From contig JAINUG010000052.1 of the NCBI GenBank assembly GCA_029706075.1, positions 547,001 to 611,000 on the forward strand: DNA of 64,000 nt. Reading direction: 5' to 3'. Made by a program: the position numbers and the translations under genes. Shown in pieces: positions 33,570 through 45,569 of this stretch. This DNA is from Aldrovandia affinis. Taxonomy: Eukaryota; Chordata; Actinopteri; Notacanthiformes; Halosauridae. The notes beneath the pieces are model-generated. The model was not told where the DNA came from, did not search any database, and saw only the letters and a list, made by a program, of their open reading frames with translations. The number at the start of each line of letters is the position of its first letter. The stretch's first letter is position 1.

Positions 33570-34360
33570 GCGACGAACGTTAGTCATGCAGCTCGCGCGT
33601 AGGCCCATCTATGTGATTTTACCCGCTCCACAAAGGTTACTCAAAATCCTCTCGGCTCCTCCTCATTTTTAGTACACCCACCACCCAGCCTATAGATGGC
33701 GCTGTAGTTGAACGAGAGATAGAGGTTGCTGCTATGGCTAGTAACGTTACAGTTCCTCAGAATAAACAAGCCACAGACTAACGTTAGCATTAAAACCTTG
33801 TCCGTTATTCTCATTCATTCGGTGGGTTAAACAAACTGTATAAACGCCATAATACTGTTGATTCAAATGTAACATATTCATGAACAAGTCCATGTCATGT
33901 TGTGTCAATACGAACACGGTCTATATGTTATTTGAGTGAAAAACCGGACTTAACGTCACCCGCGATTGTGAAGCTAACAAACTAGCTAGCTAACGTGCCT
34001 TAGCGCTTATCACTACATTTCACTAAAAAAAGATTTGTATAACACTATCATTATGATCCACTGGAATTAAAAAATAGGTTTACTAGTTACATACTGTAGT
34101 TGTCTCCTTTGTTTATTAATGTTACCTAAATATCATATTTATATTACTTATAAGTAAATTGTACAGAAACAAGTCACCAAAATTGACTATTGCACAACTG
34201 ATTTGACAAAAACTTTCCACCTCCCCTTCGAACTGTGCACGTGTCTACCTGCTAATCCAGGTCGTTTATTTTCAGTGTGTTTATGTGCTTCCCAGTCCGT
34301 GTCTTTTGTCTCCCCTCGTTATCGTATTAGTTATCCCTATTGTTCTCACCTGTGTTCTTG
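33570..34360. promoter_or_regulatory. CCDC122 upstream region
   Basis: CTCGCGCGTAGG and other CpG words lie within 60 bp of the CCDC122 start, with GTTAGC and CTAGCTAGCTAAC words up to 34000. This is the likely promoter on the minus strand. No other gene was recognised to 34360. Confidence 0.35.
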
Positions 34361-34361
34361 C

Positions 34362-35922
34362 CAGTGGTGGGCCGTCAGGGCCTGCAAGGCCTTCTCTGCT
34401 GGCCTAAAAAATATCTGAATCACAGACTGATGTTAATTATATATTTTTATATGAATACTTATTAAATAATTCCAAATGGTCTGTCCGCTTCCTTTCATAG
34501 CTTTTCTGGTTGCGCTGCTTCCAGACGTGTATTTTCATATTAAAGCATTTAACCAATCACATTTCAGCCATCATTTGTTGCCAGGGTCAAATAAATCTGC
34601 CTGGAGGCCTTCACAATCAGTTCTGCAGGCCCTGTAGCATAAAATAAGTATTGATCAAACTGTTGCTTCAACCAATCAGATTTTGAGTTGGGGACACGAA
34701 GGCCTAGGTAACGTCAGCGTATTCACACCCTTTGATTGGATAGTCAGAGAGTGTCTGACTATGATGTAATGTGATTGGTTAAATGCTTTAATATGAAAAT
34801 ACACGTCTGGAAGCAGCGCAATCAGGGGAAAAGCTATGAAAGGAAGCGGACAGACCATTTGGAATTATTTAATAAGTATTCATGGACAAAATATAATTAA
34901 CATCAGTCTGTGATTCAGACATTTGAGCGGACATTTTCAGCCCTAAAGCGAATTAAAACTTATGCCAGAAATACGACAGGGCAGGCTCGACTTTCAGCAT
35001 TACCTTCGATGGCGATAGAAAAGGACTTCTTGATGGAACTGAAACACACGGATAATCTGTACGACAGAGTAATTGAACTCTTTTTGAGGAAAGAAAGGGG
35101 GATGGATTTTATGTACAAATAATAAGGATTTTTGGTGAGTAAAATGTTGCTATTTTCCTAAATAATATTGCAATTTTATGAGGTTATTATTGATGATTTT
35201 TTTATGTGTGTCGCAGCTGTAGCACCCCGGGTTTGTTTCTTCAGTAAAGGTATTTATTCTGGATACACGAGTTATCTATCTTCGATGCAACGGCAACGGG
35301 TGTTTGTTCGGTTTGTTTTTGCACTTTGTTTATTTATCTTTCTTTAGTCATGTTTAATTCTCGTTCTGTTCCACGTCTGTCATTGTTCCTGTTCGAGTTC
35401 CTCTCCTTGTCTTGTCATGCACTTCGGGAAATTCTATGTTTCGTTTTTTAGGAGGAGGAGGAACGCATAAAGAAATCTGCGTGCGAATAAAGCGGAACGT
35501 GAGAAGCGTACAGAGATAGGACGAGAGAGAATGACAGCGATAGTTAGAAGCGTGAGATAATTAGTGATTAGTAGTGTTAGTAACTTAATCTAAATCCCTA
35601 ATGTTAGTAGATTAGTTGGTTAGTACTATATACATCGAACTAATATATACAAAGTGTAATTAGAAAGTAAGAAGGAAGTAAAACGAGATTAGAAACGAAG
35701 ACGGAAAAACCGAAACATAGAATTTCCCGAAGTGCATGACAGAACGAGAATGAAACATGACTGAAGAAAGATAAATAAACAAAGTGCAAAAACAAACCGA
35801 ACAGACACTCAAAACATAACAATAAGATGGCTTTTATAGCCATAAAATAGTTATTGAGGGGTGGATTGATTCAGACGGAGCACTACTGAAGACCTAGGTG
35901 TGAAATGCACGGCCCGCCACTG
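34362..35922 (+). mobile_element. hAT element with transposase C-terminal relic and two internal foldbacks
   Basis: The ends are CAGTGGTGGGCCGTCAGGGC and ACGGCCCGCCACTG. GTTCTTGC flanks both (34354-34361 and 35923-35930), a perfect 8-bp duplication. The frame 34910-35122 reads TFERTFSALKRIKTYARNTT, then ARLSALPSMAIEKDFLMELK, the hAT dimerisation region of TTF/ZMYM-type transposases. The rest of the transposase is lost. Inside lie a foldback of about 140-bp arms (34418-34563 against 34772-34917) and a second of about 100-bp arms (35300-35455 against 35705-35810). Total length is 1561 bp. Confidence 0.85.
34418..34917. repeat. Long near-perfect inverted repeat inside the hAT element
   Basis: The left arm has ATCACAGACTGATGTTAATT, GGTCTGTCCGCTTCCTTTCA, GCGCTGCTTCCAGACGTGTA and TTAAAGCATTTAACCAATCA. 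The right arm carries each as a reverse complement in mirrored order (TTGGTTAAATGCTTTAATAT, ACACGTCTGGAAGCAGCGC, GAAAGGAAGCGGACAGACC). The spacer of about 200 bp contains another short inverted pair. The right arm joins the transposase frame, so the left arm looks like an inverted duplication of the 3' part of the gene or its leader. Confidence 0.85.
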
Positions 35923-35929
35923 GTTCTTG

Positions 35930-36655
35930 CCCTTCTTGCCTCCCAGTCACACCTGATTCCTATTGTGTTTTCCTTCCCCGCTTGTATTTAAGTTTCGTGT
36001 CTGCTCTCACTATTTGTCAGAACGTTGATCATTATTCACTGTGCCGATTGTTTGTAAGCCAGAGTTAATTGTATTTTCCGAGACACCCCTTCTGCTTGAC
36101 TTCGAGTTTTGCCTTCCAATTTTGTTTGTTTGCCTTTCTGATTATTTGGTTTTGACTTTTGTATTGCCTTTTTGACTACTCTTTTGGATTTCGATTTTTG
36201 TACCTTTTTTGACTCTGACTATCGGCTTTTGAACCTTGCTTGATCATTAAACGTTCCTTTACTGCCTTATCCTGGTCTGCGCCTGGGTCCTTGTCCGGAC
36301 ATCACAATAGGGACATGGGAACATCGCAGGACACTTTACAACAGGATTACAATTAATAGAATAAAAGAGGAATAGGTGCACGAGAACAATGAAGTCTTAC
36401 TACATGACTCCAAAGAACCAATTATGACCTCTGTCTTAGAATTTCATTCCAGAGACATTGTGCCGAACAGCTAAAAGCCCTCTGTTTTTAGGATACTATA
36501 TCGGATCACCAAGAAATATGCACTTACTGAAGGCAGTGTGCGACTTGGATCTGGTTCAATCAGATCTTCTAAATACAAAGGTCCAAGTCAATAACCATAA
36601 TACTGGGATTTAAAGAGCAGTATAAGCTCAGCTCTCCAGATTTCATTAGTGTTGG
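35930..36655. other. Intergenic, no gene recognised
   Basis: 36000-36300 is T-rich with TTTGACTTTTG-like words and CTTGATCATTAAACG. It ends GGTCCTTGTCCGGACATCAC and resembles the end of an unassigned dispersed repeat. No coding exon was seen. Confidence 0.3.
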
Positions 36656-36660
36656 CACAC

Positions 36661-37071
36661 ACAGGTAACAGGTAAATAAAGGAAACACCAACATAAAGTG
36701 TCTTAATAGGGCGTTGGACCACCATTACCAGAACAGCTTCAGTGCACCTTTGCATAGATTCTACAAGTGTCAGAAACTCTAGTGGAGGGGTGCAACACCA
36801 TTATTCCACGAGAACTTTCATCATTTGGTGTTTCTGTTGATGGTGAGATCTGGCGACTGAGACGGCCTTGGCATATGGTTTACATCATTTCCATGCTCAT
36901 CAAACCATTCAGTGACCACTCATGCCCTGTCATCGGCATTGTCATCCTGGAAGAGACCACTCCCATCAGGATAGAAATGCTTCACCATAGGATGAAGGTG
37001 ATCACTAACAGAGCTGCCAGAACCCTTCCTTCATTTACTCAAATGTTTCCTTTATTTTAACAGTTACCTGT
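36661..37071 (-). mobile_element. Tc1-like element, truncated (ACAGGTAAC ends)
   Basis: The left end is ACAGGTAACAGGTAAATAAA and the right end, reversed, ACAGGTAACTGTTAAAATAA. The interior shares TTAATAGGGCGTTGG, CATATGGTTTACATCATTT and CCCATCAGGATAGAAATGCT with the fuller copy at 41525-42061. The reverse strand carries the C-terminal part of a Tc1-like transposase, badly eroded. Confidence 0.8.
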
Positions 37072-37074
37072 ATA

Positions 37075-39000
37075 ATTGTCCTGTGGAGATGACCACCTAA
37101 TTTTACAATTTAAATTTAAAATGTTTCAAATTAAGGCCAACCTGTATTATGATCACATTGAATCTGGACATAAATATGACATTTAGGCAGCACAGTTTTT
37201 TTCCCTGGACAAATGGCGTCAGGGGTGTTCTTCAAGGGGGGGAGGGGACACCAGATAGATTACTACTGTAGCATGAAATTGAAGACCATCATGGCTGGAA
37301 GGTTAAAGGCTGCTCTTTCTTGATGAAACTGTCTTAAGTTACAGTTGATTTCATTCAAGACATGTAAGGGGGGAAAGGCATCGCCATGTTTGGAGATCTT
37401 TGCAAAGATAGAGTGCTTAAAACACAGCTACGTGATCCAGCAGTGTATAATTATAGTGATGTCATAAGTTTCCTGGACTAAAGAAGAACTTTATCGTAAC
37501 GTATTACACCTGAAAAAAATATACTTAATTAAATTGCTTACTTCAATTCCGATAAGTAGTTCGGATTTTTTATTTTAGCAGAAATTGAGAATTTGAAGCA
37601 GGTGTTCCCCCCAAGGCAGTCCTGATAGAAAATAAAATAATTGTACCCACTTTCACCAACAGAGGGAGTAATGTTACCAGGTAATGTTCAATCTGTTGAA
37701 GCAAGCTGGTAACCGCGCTCGCTTTCACAGAAGGCATGAATATTTATCAGTCACAGTGACCTTTAATTCCCTATTGTCTAACAGGATCCTAGAGTGTGAC
37801 ATTTGCCTTCATACTGATGTGCTTTGAAGATTATGTTAATCTTATCAATGCAAATAAGTGGAAGGTGTATAAATACAATATTAGCACAATGTCAAGTTCA
37901 GGTGACTCGCAATAATATTCATGTTTATTTTTTCAAAGGAACGTTCTCAATTATCAATCATTCCGATGAGTTATGATCTTTCATTTGTAATTGGCTAAGA
38001 ATAGGAGCTTATTCAAATGAGATCAATATCAATTTACTTCCCTGCACCTGACAGATATAACGTGTGTTATTTCAAGTTAAGTGAATGCAAGCTATTTTTC
38101 ATTCTCTGATGTTTATGGAAATAAATAATGTTTAGTACATATTCAATATATATGAAGGACCACTTAATCACAATCAAATCGTGGTTTCCACTGTAGACAA
38201 AGAACAACGGGAAAGTTCAACCAGTCAACATTCAACTGCTCTAGGAAAGCAACTAACCAGTTTAGGCAATCACGCAACTTAAGCTACGGTAGCTACTGTT
38301 ATTCATTTCCCAATATGTTTGTACAGTAGGCTATTGTGCGAACCAATAACATCACATGATCATCATGTAGCTACATAGAAAATACGCGTTTCTAAAAATA
38401 GAATTGATGATTCGTGGAGATTTCTGAATCAGACATGCTTCTTTCAGATCAGTTCAGACCCTCTTTTTCGCCGAGCCCCCCAAAAAATAAAAATAAATAA
38501 TGTGCTTTGGAAGTATGAGGATTTATTGAAAATGTAAAGGTCACCGTGGCGAGGCGCTGCGGAATCCAGCAGTCCTAATTAGCTATTAGCTAAATTATTA
38601 AAAACGGAAATTCCGTTTCGGTTTGAAGATGGGGCAACTTGAGCAGGTATTAAAATGGCATTGCCATGGTAATTTACTCACGATGTATCAAATATAAAAA
38701 TACCTTACTCCTATGCATATACTCAGTATCTGCTGGATGGACGCGGGCCAACTGCATGCGTGCGTTTCATCGCGGTAGCTTATAGGCTATGGGATCTCAA
38801 GTGGTATAGGCATCACTGCAATGGTAAAGACAAAGGCAGGATACTTATACAGCAACCCCATGAACAATACGGAAGGGATACATTATCTTGTTGTCTCATT
38901 ATATTAATGGGATTTAATAAAATAATAATAATAATAAAAAAATATTTGCGGTTATGCCAAAACCATCATGTTTGTATCAATTTCAAACGTCCCGGGAGGA
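37075..39000. other. Intergenic, no gene; possible conserved non-coding blocks
   Basis: No coding exon or repeat was recognised in most of this stretch. 37780-38130 is low in CpG, AT-rich and not repetitive, with TCATTTGTAATTGGCTAAGA- and TTCAAATGAGATCAAT-type words that resemble conserved regulatory DNA in feel only. Conservation could not be tested. Confidence 0.25.
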
Positions 39001-39420
39001 GGGAGTTCCCATTAACTGAATTGCCTACGCAACGGTGCAACGGTGCCTGAGCAGTTGGGTGCTTGGCTTACGTCGCACAAGGCGAGCACGTCGTAGAGGA
39101 GGAATTGTAGCTTGCGCGACATGCACACCATGCACCTGGAATGCCCTTGCACATTTCAGGAGGCCGTTCGACAGCCGCCCGAGTCGTGCACAGTGATCCG
39201 TGTCGCGCGCCTCCGTCGGTCGTAGACAAATGAAACAAGAAGCGCCGAAGCTAAAAGAGCAGAGGGAGGTTAGACAGCAACAACACTCTTGCCTTTCTCG
39301 GTTCACGTCAAGGAGTACATTTTATTTCCCGACGGCAGGAGTAAGTGTGATTAATTTCGGAAACCCAGAAAACTTCTATTTTACGGTAAGAAGCTAGCAT
39401 GTGCAAATGCATTTTTTCCG
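39000..39420 (+). promoter_or_regulatory. CpG-rich candidate promoter and non-coding first exon
   Basis: 39040-39320 is CpG-dense against its AT-rich surroundings (GACAGCCGCCCGAGTCG, TCGCGCGCCTCCGTCGGTCG). Donor-like words AGGA|GTAAGT at about 39341 and ACG|GTAAGA at about 39386 follow. The open frames (39025-39306 minus, 39200-39397 plus) have no family match, so a 5' UTR exon is more likely than a coding one. It points away from CCDC122. In mammals ENOX1 neighbours CCDC122, so this could be its 5' exon, but no ENOX1 coding sequence was seen. Confidence 0.35.
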
Positions 39421-41458
39421 TGTTCTCTCTGCGTGTTTGTATGACCAAGTGCTTATTCCACCGGAGGATCCGCCAGTGACTCTGTAGTCACACGCTGAAC
39501 CAAAAAGGAAAGACTTAACAGGACATTATATCTTTATATGCCGAAGGGCAACTGTAGTTCTTAATCAAGCTGGCATGAAACACAATGTACGTCTTAGATG
39601 GGCACGAAACATTTACTTTCGTGTTACGGAGCAGACAATTCGAAAGTGAATACCAAAGAGAACTCACATACAATGCTATACTGATTATGTTTATAGGTTG
39701 CAACCGAACATGTCACATGTTTGCCTCTTTGTGTTTAGATTACTATTGTCTTATTTAAGCCGGCATCTTAGGCATTGTTTAATTCTACTCCGAATACAGA
39801 TAGTGAATATTCAGATAGTTCATATTCTGCAATGATGTTTTGAGTTTGAGTTTTATTCAATATGAAGGATGTCGATGTAAATAAAAAACCCATCTGCAAA
39901 ATTGTCCTCTCAATATTTAGCCTAAACATTAAGACCACGGATATATTGTGTTCTCGTCTCATTTGGAGGTATTTAACATCTTAAAAACCTAAAAACTGAA
40001 CTTTTAAGATTATGAGGAGATCGCATCAAAAGGCATAACGAGCAGAGTCGATTATAACCTACTGGGTCTTTATGTGCTGTTGTGCTTGGTGATGGACACT
40101 GCCTACAATGTATAGGAAGTTCTGTGAATTTGCGCTTTGTCGATTGTTTTCTACACACAAAATGCACTCATGTCAAAGATCCTTGTCTTACGTAATGAAA
40201 ATATAAATTGATATTATTGTTCCGTATTTGTATGGGCAAATGAGCAGTCAGTACACTCAACTCAACAAAACCAACAAAAGCGACAATGCATTTAATCTGC
40301 TGTACCAAGGCAACGGAAGTGCTGTCTATATGGATTCGACTCTTTTCCCCAAATGTTAACCTGTAGCCTAATCTTGGACCTAAAACTGTAGTTTCCCCCC
40401 GAATTGGCATGAAAAGTCAAAGTTAACTTGGTGTCATTGTTTCCCCCCTTTCATGTCAGCGACATAGCTTCTTTGTTTAAGGTGTTTATTTGTAAGTGTC
40501 CTTGGGAAAATGAAAAGCAGAAAACATTAGCCAGAGACATCACTGCGGTTAAACGAGCCAACAACTCAACGGTGGGTGCCCCGAATAACGCATCACCTGG
40601 GCAACCGATTCAGCACCATGGAGAGGGGAATAGTTGCGGCAGAGTGGTACAGATTGAGGATTGTTGGAGTCTTCAAGCAGGCAATGTCAAAAACGTTTAT
40701 CTGGTTTAGTACCTTCAACTACCCTGACCGATACTGCTCATTGTGTTTAGGCGGTTTAAATAAGACAACGCGGTTTATATCTTACGAAATAATTGTGGAA
40801 ATTTCAGGACATTGTCGTAGCATAAAGCACAAACAAATTTGTCAAATGTAAAATTTCAACAGCAACGACTCTGAGGAAATTACATATTATATAAAGGAAA
40901 TTATTTTATACGTGCATGATATAACTTCATGATGTAAACATTGTACACGGATCACCTACAGTGCACTATAAATGCAATAAGAAAAGAAGATTAGCGAAGC
41001 AGTGCAATTGTATGATGGCCCAGAATGAATTCTCCTTGAAGTCACCATCAACTCTGCCTTCTATGCCGAGACACGGATCGAATATGTGCGGGTCAGGTTT
41101 GTCTGTGAGAAGCCTTTCATCTCTTCACAGAGAGAGCTGCTATCGACGTGTAACAAGGAGCTCTAAATTGGATTCTAACTGAAATAATTAAAAATGTTGC
41201 TGCCCTAGTCATTCACCGCGAGACAGCTGGATATGGAGAGATAAAAAAGAAAGGTCTCATTTAAATTGATAGTCAATTTCAGTCAATTTTCAATTTTATT
41301 ATAAAACAGTTATCGTAAAGTGGAAAATCTTATTTAATCTTTATTTAATGTTTTAATCTTTTTAATCTTAATATAAAAATCCACATGGAAGACAGCTATA
41401 TTAATGGTGGAGAAAATTATTCTAACAATGAATTCCTCACAATTTAACGATGTGATGT

Positions 41459-41460
<2 letters not shown>
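39420..41460. other. Intergenic or intronic, no gene recognised
   Basis: Scattered short frames only. Around 40540-40700 the frame CASPGQPIQHHGEGNSCGRV and its overlapping partner have no supported domain. AT-rich stretches dominate. Confidence 0.35.

Positions 41461-41526
<66 letters not shown>
41461..41526. repeat. (TA)n microsatellite, about 66 bp
   Basis: An uninterrupted TATATA run directly abutting the left end of the Tc1-like element. The TA target site of Tc1/mariner elements fits insertion next to or inside a TA repeat. Confidence 0.95.
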
Positions 41527-41531
<5 letters not shown>

Positions 41532-42061
41532 TAACTGCCAAAATAAATGAAATGCCAACATCAAGTGTCTTAATAGGGCGTTGGGCCACCAAGATCCACC
41601 AGAACACCTTCAATGTGCCTTCACATACCTTATATAAGTATCTGAAACTCTATTGGGATGCCACACCATTCTTCCACGAGAAATTCACCACATAATGTGG
41701 TGTTTTGTTGATGGAAGGAAAACACTGTCTCAAGTGCCGCTCCAGAATCTCCCATAAATGTTCAATTGGGTTCAATTGCCATGGTGACTGAGATGGCCAT
41801 GGCATATGGTTTACATCATTTTCATGCTCATCAAACCATTCCGTGACCACTCGTGCCCTGTCATTAGCTTTATCATCCTCGAAGAGACCACTCCCATCAG
41901 GATAGAAATGCTTCACTATAGGATGAATGGCCTCCTATTTATTGGAATTTACCTTGCTTTAGTGGACCTAAACCATGGCTGGAAAATGCACCCCACGCCA
42001 TAACAGAGTTGCCAATATCCCTCATTTACTCAAGTGTTTCCTTTATTTTGGCAGTTACCTG
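41525..42061 (-). mobile_element. Tc1-like element with transposase C-terminal fragment
   Basis: The ends are ACAGATAACTGCCAAAATAA and, reversed, ACAGGTAACTGCCAAAATAA followed by AGGAAACACTTGAGTAAATG. The minus-strand frame 41916-41650 reads FYPDGSGLFEDDKAND, RARVVTEWFDEHENDVNHM, PWPSQSPWQLNPIEHLWEIL and ERHLRQ. This holds the second Asp block (DDNA-like, here DDKA) and the third acidic residue region (NPIEHLWE) of DD34E Tc1 transposases. The N-terminal half is missing. A shorter relative is at 36661. Confidence 0.9.
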
Positions 42062-42529
42062 TGTGTGTGTATGTATACTTTATGCCCAGCATGACCTTAA
42101 AATTCTTCTTCTTCGTGTTCTTGGAACAGCTAGTTGGGGTCAAATAAATTCCCAGCCAGTGTCTTCAAATAAAACTAGTGTTGTTAAATATACTGTATAT
42201 TACTATTAATTTCAATATTTTGGATTTGAGATGTCTGTGGAAATATATGCAGATGTCCAATGTCACAGAACATACAGAAAATATTGCGAAGCACAAACTA
42301 AAACTGGAAAAATGTAAATTTGTGTCCAACAAAAGGAACAAGGTAGCAGTGTTTCAGACATGGGAGGCATCATTAAACCAGCTTTGGACCAAAGCAGTTT
42401 GTAGATTAAGGTTGTGTCAATCACTATATTACCCGTGGTCTGTTTGAAAGCAAGGCATATGAATTCACTGAAGACTAAATTAAACTAAACCTTAAGGCAC
42501 ACTACAGTACAGTACTGACTTAACCCTGT

Positions 42530-42830
42530 TTTCAATGCCTAATTGTATCCGTAAGCCAGACTCATTGGTGCGACTCTCGGTCAGTTCTCCAGTTAATCTT
42601 ACACAGACACTGAGTGGAGGAGGACACTTCATTGTAGCTTGTGGAGGCAGACTGCGGGTGCCCGATTGATCATCAGCGATGAGAAGTGGATGAAATCCCT
42701 CCCTCCTCGAGCAATGATATGACCGATTTTGTGCCACGCTGGCACTGACTGGATTTGATGCCAGACTGTGGGGCCCATACACACACTAGAACAGTGCCTT
42801 AACAGGATGAGCCACCCAGCAACTGCGGCA
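42530..42830 (-). mobile_element. tRNA-derived SINE (family C)
   Basis: On the minus strand: GCTGGGTGGCTCATCCTGTT with an A-box-like TGGCTCATCC, GTGTGTATGGGCCCCACAG, a B-box-like GGCATCAAATCC, then TCAGTGCCAGCGTGG and the body GGAGAACTGACCGAGAGTCG. This head is typical of a salmonid-like tRNA SINE. A related plus-strand copy is at 58350-58740. Confidence 0.6.
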
Positions 42831-42834
42831 AACA

Positions 42835-43835
42835 GAACAGTATTTGTATGTTGTCACGGTGATGTTACATTTCTATTATTAATAACTGTAACGAGAAGGA
42901 GTGTTAAAAAGCATATCGGCCTGTTCTGAGGAAATAAAACACAAGCTTACCGATTGGTCGGCTGTGCCAAGTATTTACCAATCACATCTTTGAGCCGGCG
43001 TGTGCTCGGTGCGTCAAGCTAAACAAGCTCTCCGCGGCTCATTTTAAGACTGTTAATTACCCTTTCCTGGAAATGTTTAAATGAATTTCAAACTGCTAAT
43101 TACGAACATTTGGAAGGTTCAATCTCACAGTTTGCAGGCTATGAGATTGAACACGAGAGAGAAAGGCAGGCAGAAAGTTGTTTCACAGCCTTTCATATTG
43201 GAAAATTCTTTCTTCCAAGAATTACTGTACTGTTAGGTAACTGGTAACTTAACATTGTGTATGATAAACCAAAGCAATGATTTGGTTCTTCTGAATGGAT
43301 GCTTAAGATATACAGTATTGTATGCTTCTAGGGTTGGAAAGCGTAGCCCAGTGCTTCGCTCATTTTCACCGTCCAATGGAAAAAAAGAATGATAGCATCT
43401 ATAAGCTTGTATTATGCATTATTATATAGGCATCTCTAAGCTTGTATTATGCAGTGAATTTGTATTACGCTACAAATTTAACTCTCAATATGAACACGTT
43501 ATCCCACATTTGCTACGGAATACTTTGGCCATTCAGAGGTGTGCTGTCCAATATTCTGTAACATTGACACTGCTAACTGTGAACTCAAGAAGTAGCAAAG
43601 GCTGTGCATTTTTACTAATATTATTAATCAATGGAGAAGCTCCCTTAAATGAAGTGTCCATAATATCTCACGGGGCGTGTTTATGGCTAATGGCATAGCT
43701 TCACAGGAATTACGTTGTTGTAATTGTAACTACAAGGCAGAATTTTCTTACTGGTGCAGGTCTTCTAACATGGCCCATTGCCCCAAGTACAACAACAGAT
43801 ATTACAGACATGAACATTCATTTAAGGAAGTTTCG
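42835..43835. other. Intergenic, no gene recognised
   Basis: Short frames only (43414-43698 plus and 43677-43922 plus), none with a domain or splice support. Confidence 0.4.
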
Positions 43836-43837
43836 TT

Positions 43838-43970
43838 TCAGATTTTTATCCCATTTTTATCCCAATTTGGTAGCCAATTACACCCACTATTTTTCATGTC
43901 AATCCCCCCCCTCGTACTATGAGTTCGCTGTCGTAGCCCTGTGACCGGTGGTGTCACAGGGCTACAAATC
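43838..43970 (-). mobile_element. SINE (family A), 5'-truncated 3' part
   Basis: Contains GGTAGCCAATTACACCCACT, TTTCATGTCAATCCCCCCCT, GTTCGCTGTCGTAGCCCTGT and GACCGGTGGTG, the reverse complement of the family tail. It ends GGGCTAC; CTGTGACCGGTGGTGTCACAG also forms a palindrome at the truncation point. Confidence 0.7.
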
Positions 43971-44279
43971 TGTATGCAGAGGGGGATTTAGTGGTCTCAC
44001 TTTTTCTCCTTTGCTGCTCTGTCAGAATTTTTCTGGTTGGACTGGCTAACTCGGTGGAGAGTCTTAATGAGTTGGCGTTGTTGGCCATCGCACACGTGTC
44101 CCATCTCAGCTGGCTCTGCACACGACCTGTCATTTCCCTGAAGTGGACCATGGTCAGAAACACAAGGACATCTGCATTTCCTGTGACCATAGGCTAAAAT
44201 GACAGCACGGTGTGGGAATTATAAGCAAATAATATTTTAGCTTGTAGTCATATAAGACATTTCTCTTATAGCACATATC

Positions 44280-44720
44280 TGATAACCATTTATGTGATGT
44301 GTACATTCGATGTGGGGACAGTCATGTGATTTTCTCCTTTGATGTGGGGACAGTGGCGTGATTTCCTCCTTCGATGTAGGAACAGTGATATGATAATCCC
44401 TTATGATGTTGATATGGGGTCAGTGATGTGATGATCCCCTTCGATGTGGGAACAGTGATATGATAATCCCTTATGATGTTGATATGGGGTCAGTGATGTG
44501 ATGATCCCCTTCGATGTGGGAACAGTGATATGATAATCCCTTATGATGTTGATATGGGGTCAGTGATGTGATGATCCCCTTCGATGTGGGGACAGTGGGG
44601 TGATTTCCTGCTTTGGCGTGGGGTCAATGATGTGATGATCCCCTTTGATGTGGGGACAGTGGGGTTATTTCCTGCTTTGATGTGCGAACAATGATTTGAT
44701 GATCCCCCATGCCCTGCGTG
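44280..44720. repeat. Minisatellite with 70-bp higher-order unit
   Basis: The basic word is GATGTGGGGACAGTGATGTG followed by ATGATCCCCTT-type ends, about 33-37 bp. A pair of these makes a 70-bp unit that repeats almost exactly with TCGATGTGGG at 44441, 44511 and 44581 and a variant at 44371. Outer units are single and more diverged. It has no spacer-repeat architecture of a CRISPR array. Confidence 0.9.
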
Positions 44721-44729
44721 TGTGGGCCA

Positions 44730-45390
44730 TGGAGACATGCAATTTGCTGTCTTTTTGTTGGGTCTTTACAGGCAGCGGAGACATAAAGAGACCCCCTCTG
44801 GTGATTTTAAATGAGTAGGTTGGTGGCTGCAGGGGCCTCTACTCAGTCTTGTCTGGGTCTTAAAACTGTGCTTTATGGCAATCCTCGATTCCATAACGTG
44901 CTGTATATGTCATACAAATGTAACAGTGTGCATTCTAGAATTCAACATGCACATCTCAATTGTCGAATTGGGTCACATTTCCTAAACATAAAACTTATTT
45001 TATTTTTCCACACGCTAATACAAACACATATCTCTGCAACGCGCTGGAGATAATTGGTTTAACAACCGTTATCCTTCTATCTAATCCTTTTTTTATTTTT
45101 TGTCTATGAACAGGAGATATTTACATCAGAGCTGTATTTGGCTGCTCTTGCTGCAATTTTCCGCCTTTCCACTTGGATTCTCCCGCAAGCTAACGAGTGG
45201 CAGGCCCTGGCGGCTGCAGCGGTATTCTTCCGGAATAACTGCCTCCTGACCTTGATTTTTTTTTCTCCATTTGTCTGGAGGAGTCCATTTAAGGGGGATC
45301 TCAGTGAGTGAGGGGGACACGTCAGGGGCATCTCAGATAAGGGCCGCAGCCTCAGTCTTCCTATTAGGAGGCTGTGGCTGGAGAAGGATC
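44730..45390. other. Intergenic, no gene recognised
   Basis: Short frames only. 45104-45331 (minus) carries a 75-codon frame without any known motif. Confidence 0.4.
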
Positions 45391-45392
45391 AC

Positions 45393-45566
<174 letters not shown>

Positions 45567-45569
45567 GCC

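Noticed and set aside
34676..34858. 60-codon hydrophobic minus-strand frame
   Set aside because: It lies within the foldback arm of the hAT element.
44280..44720. CRISPR-like array
   Set aside because: Repeats are contiguous units of a 35/70-bp minisatellite without unique spacers, and the host is a vertebrate.
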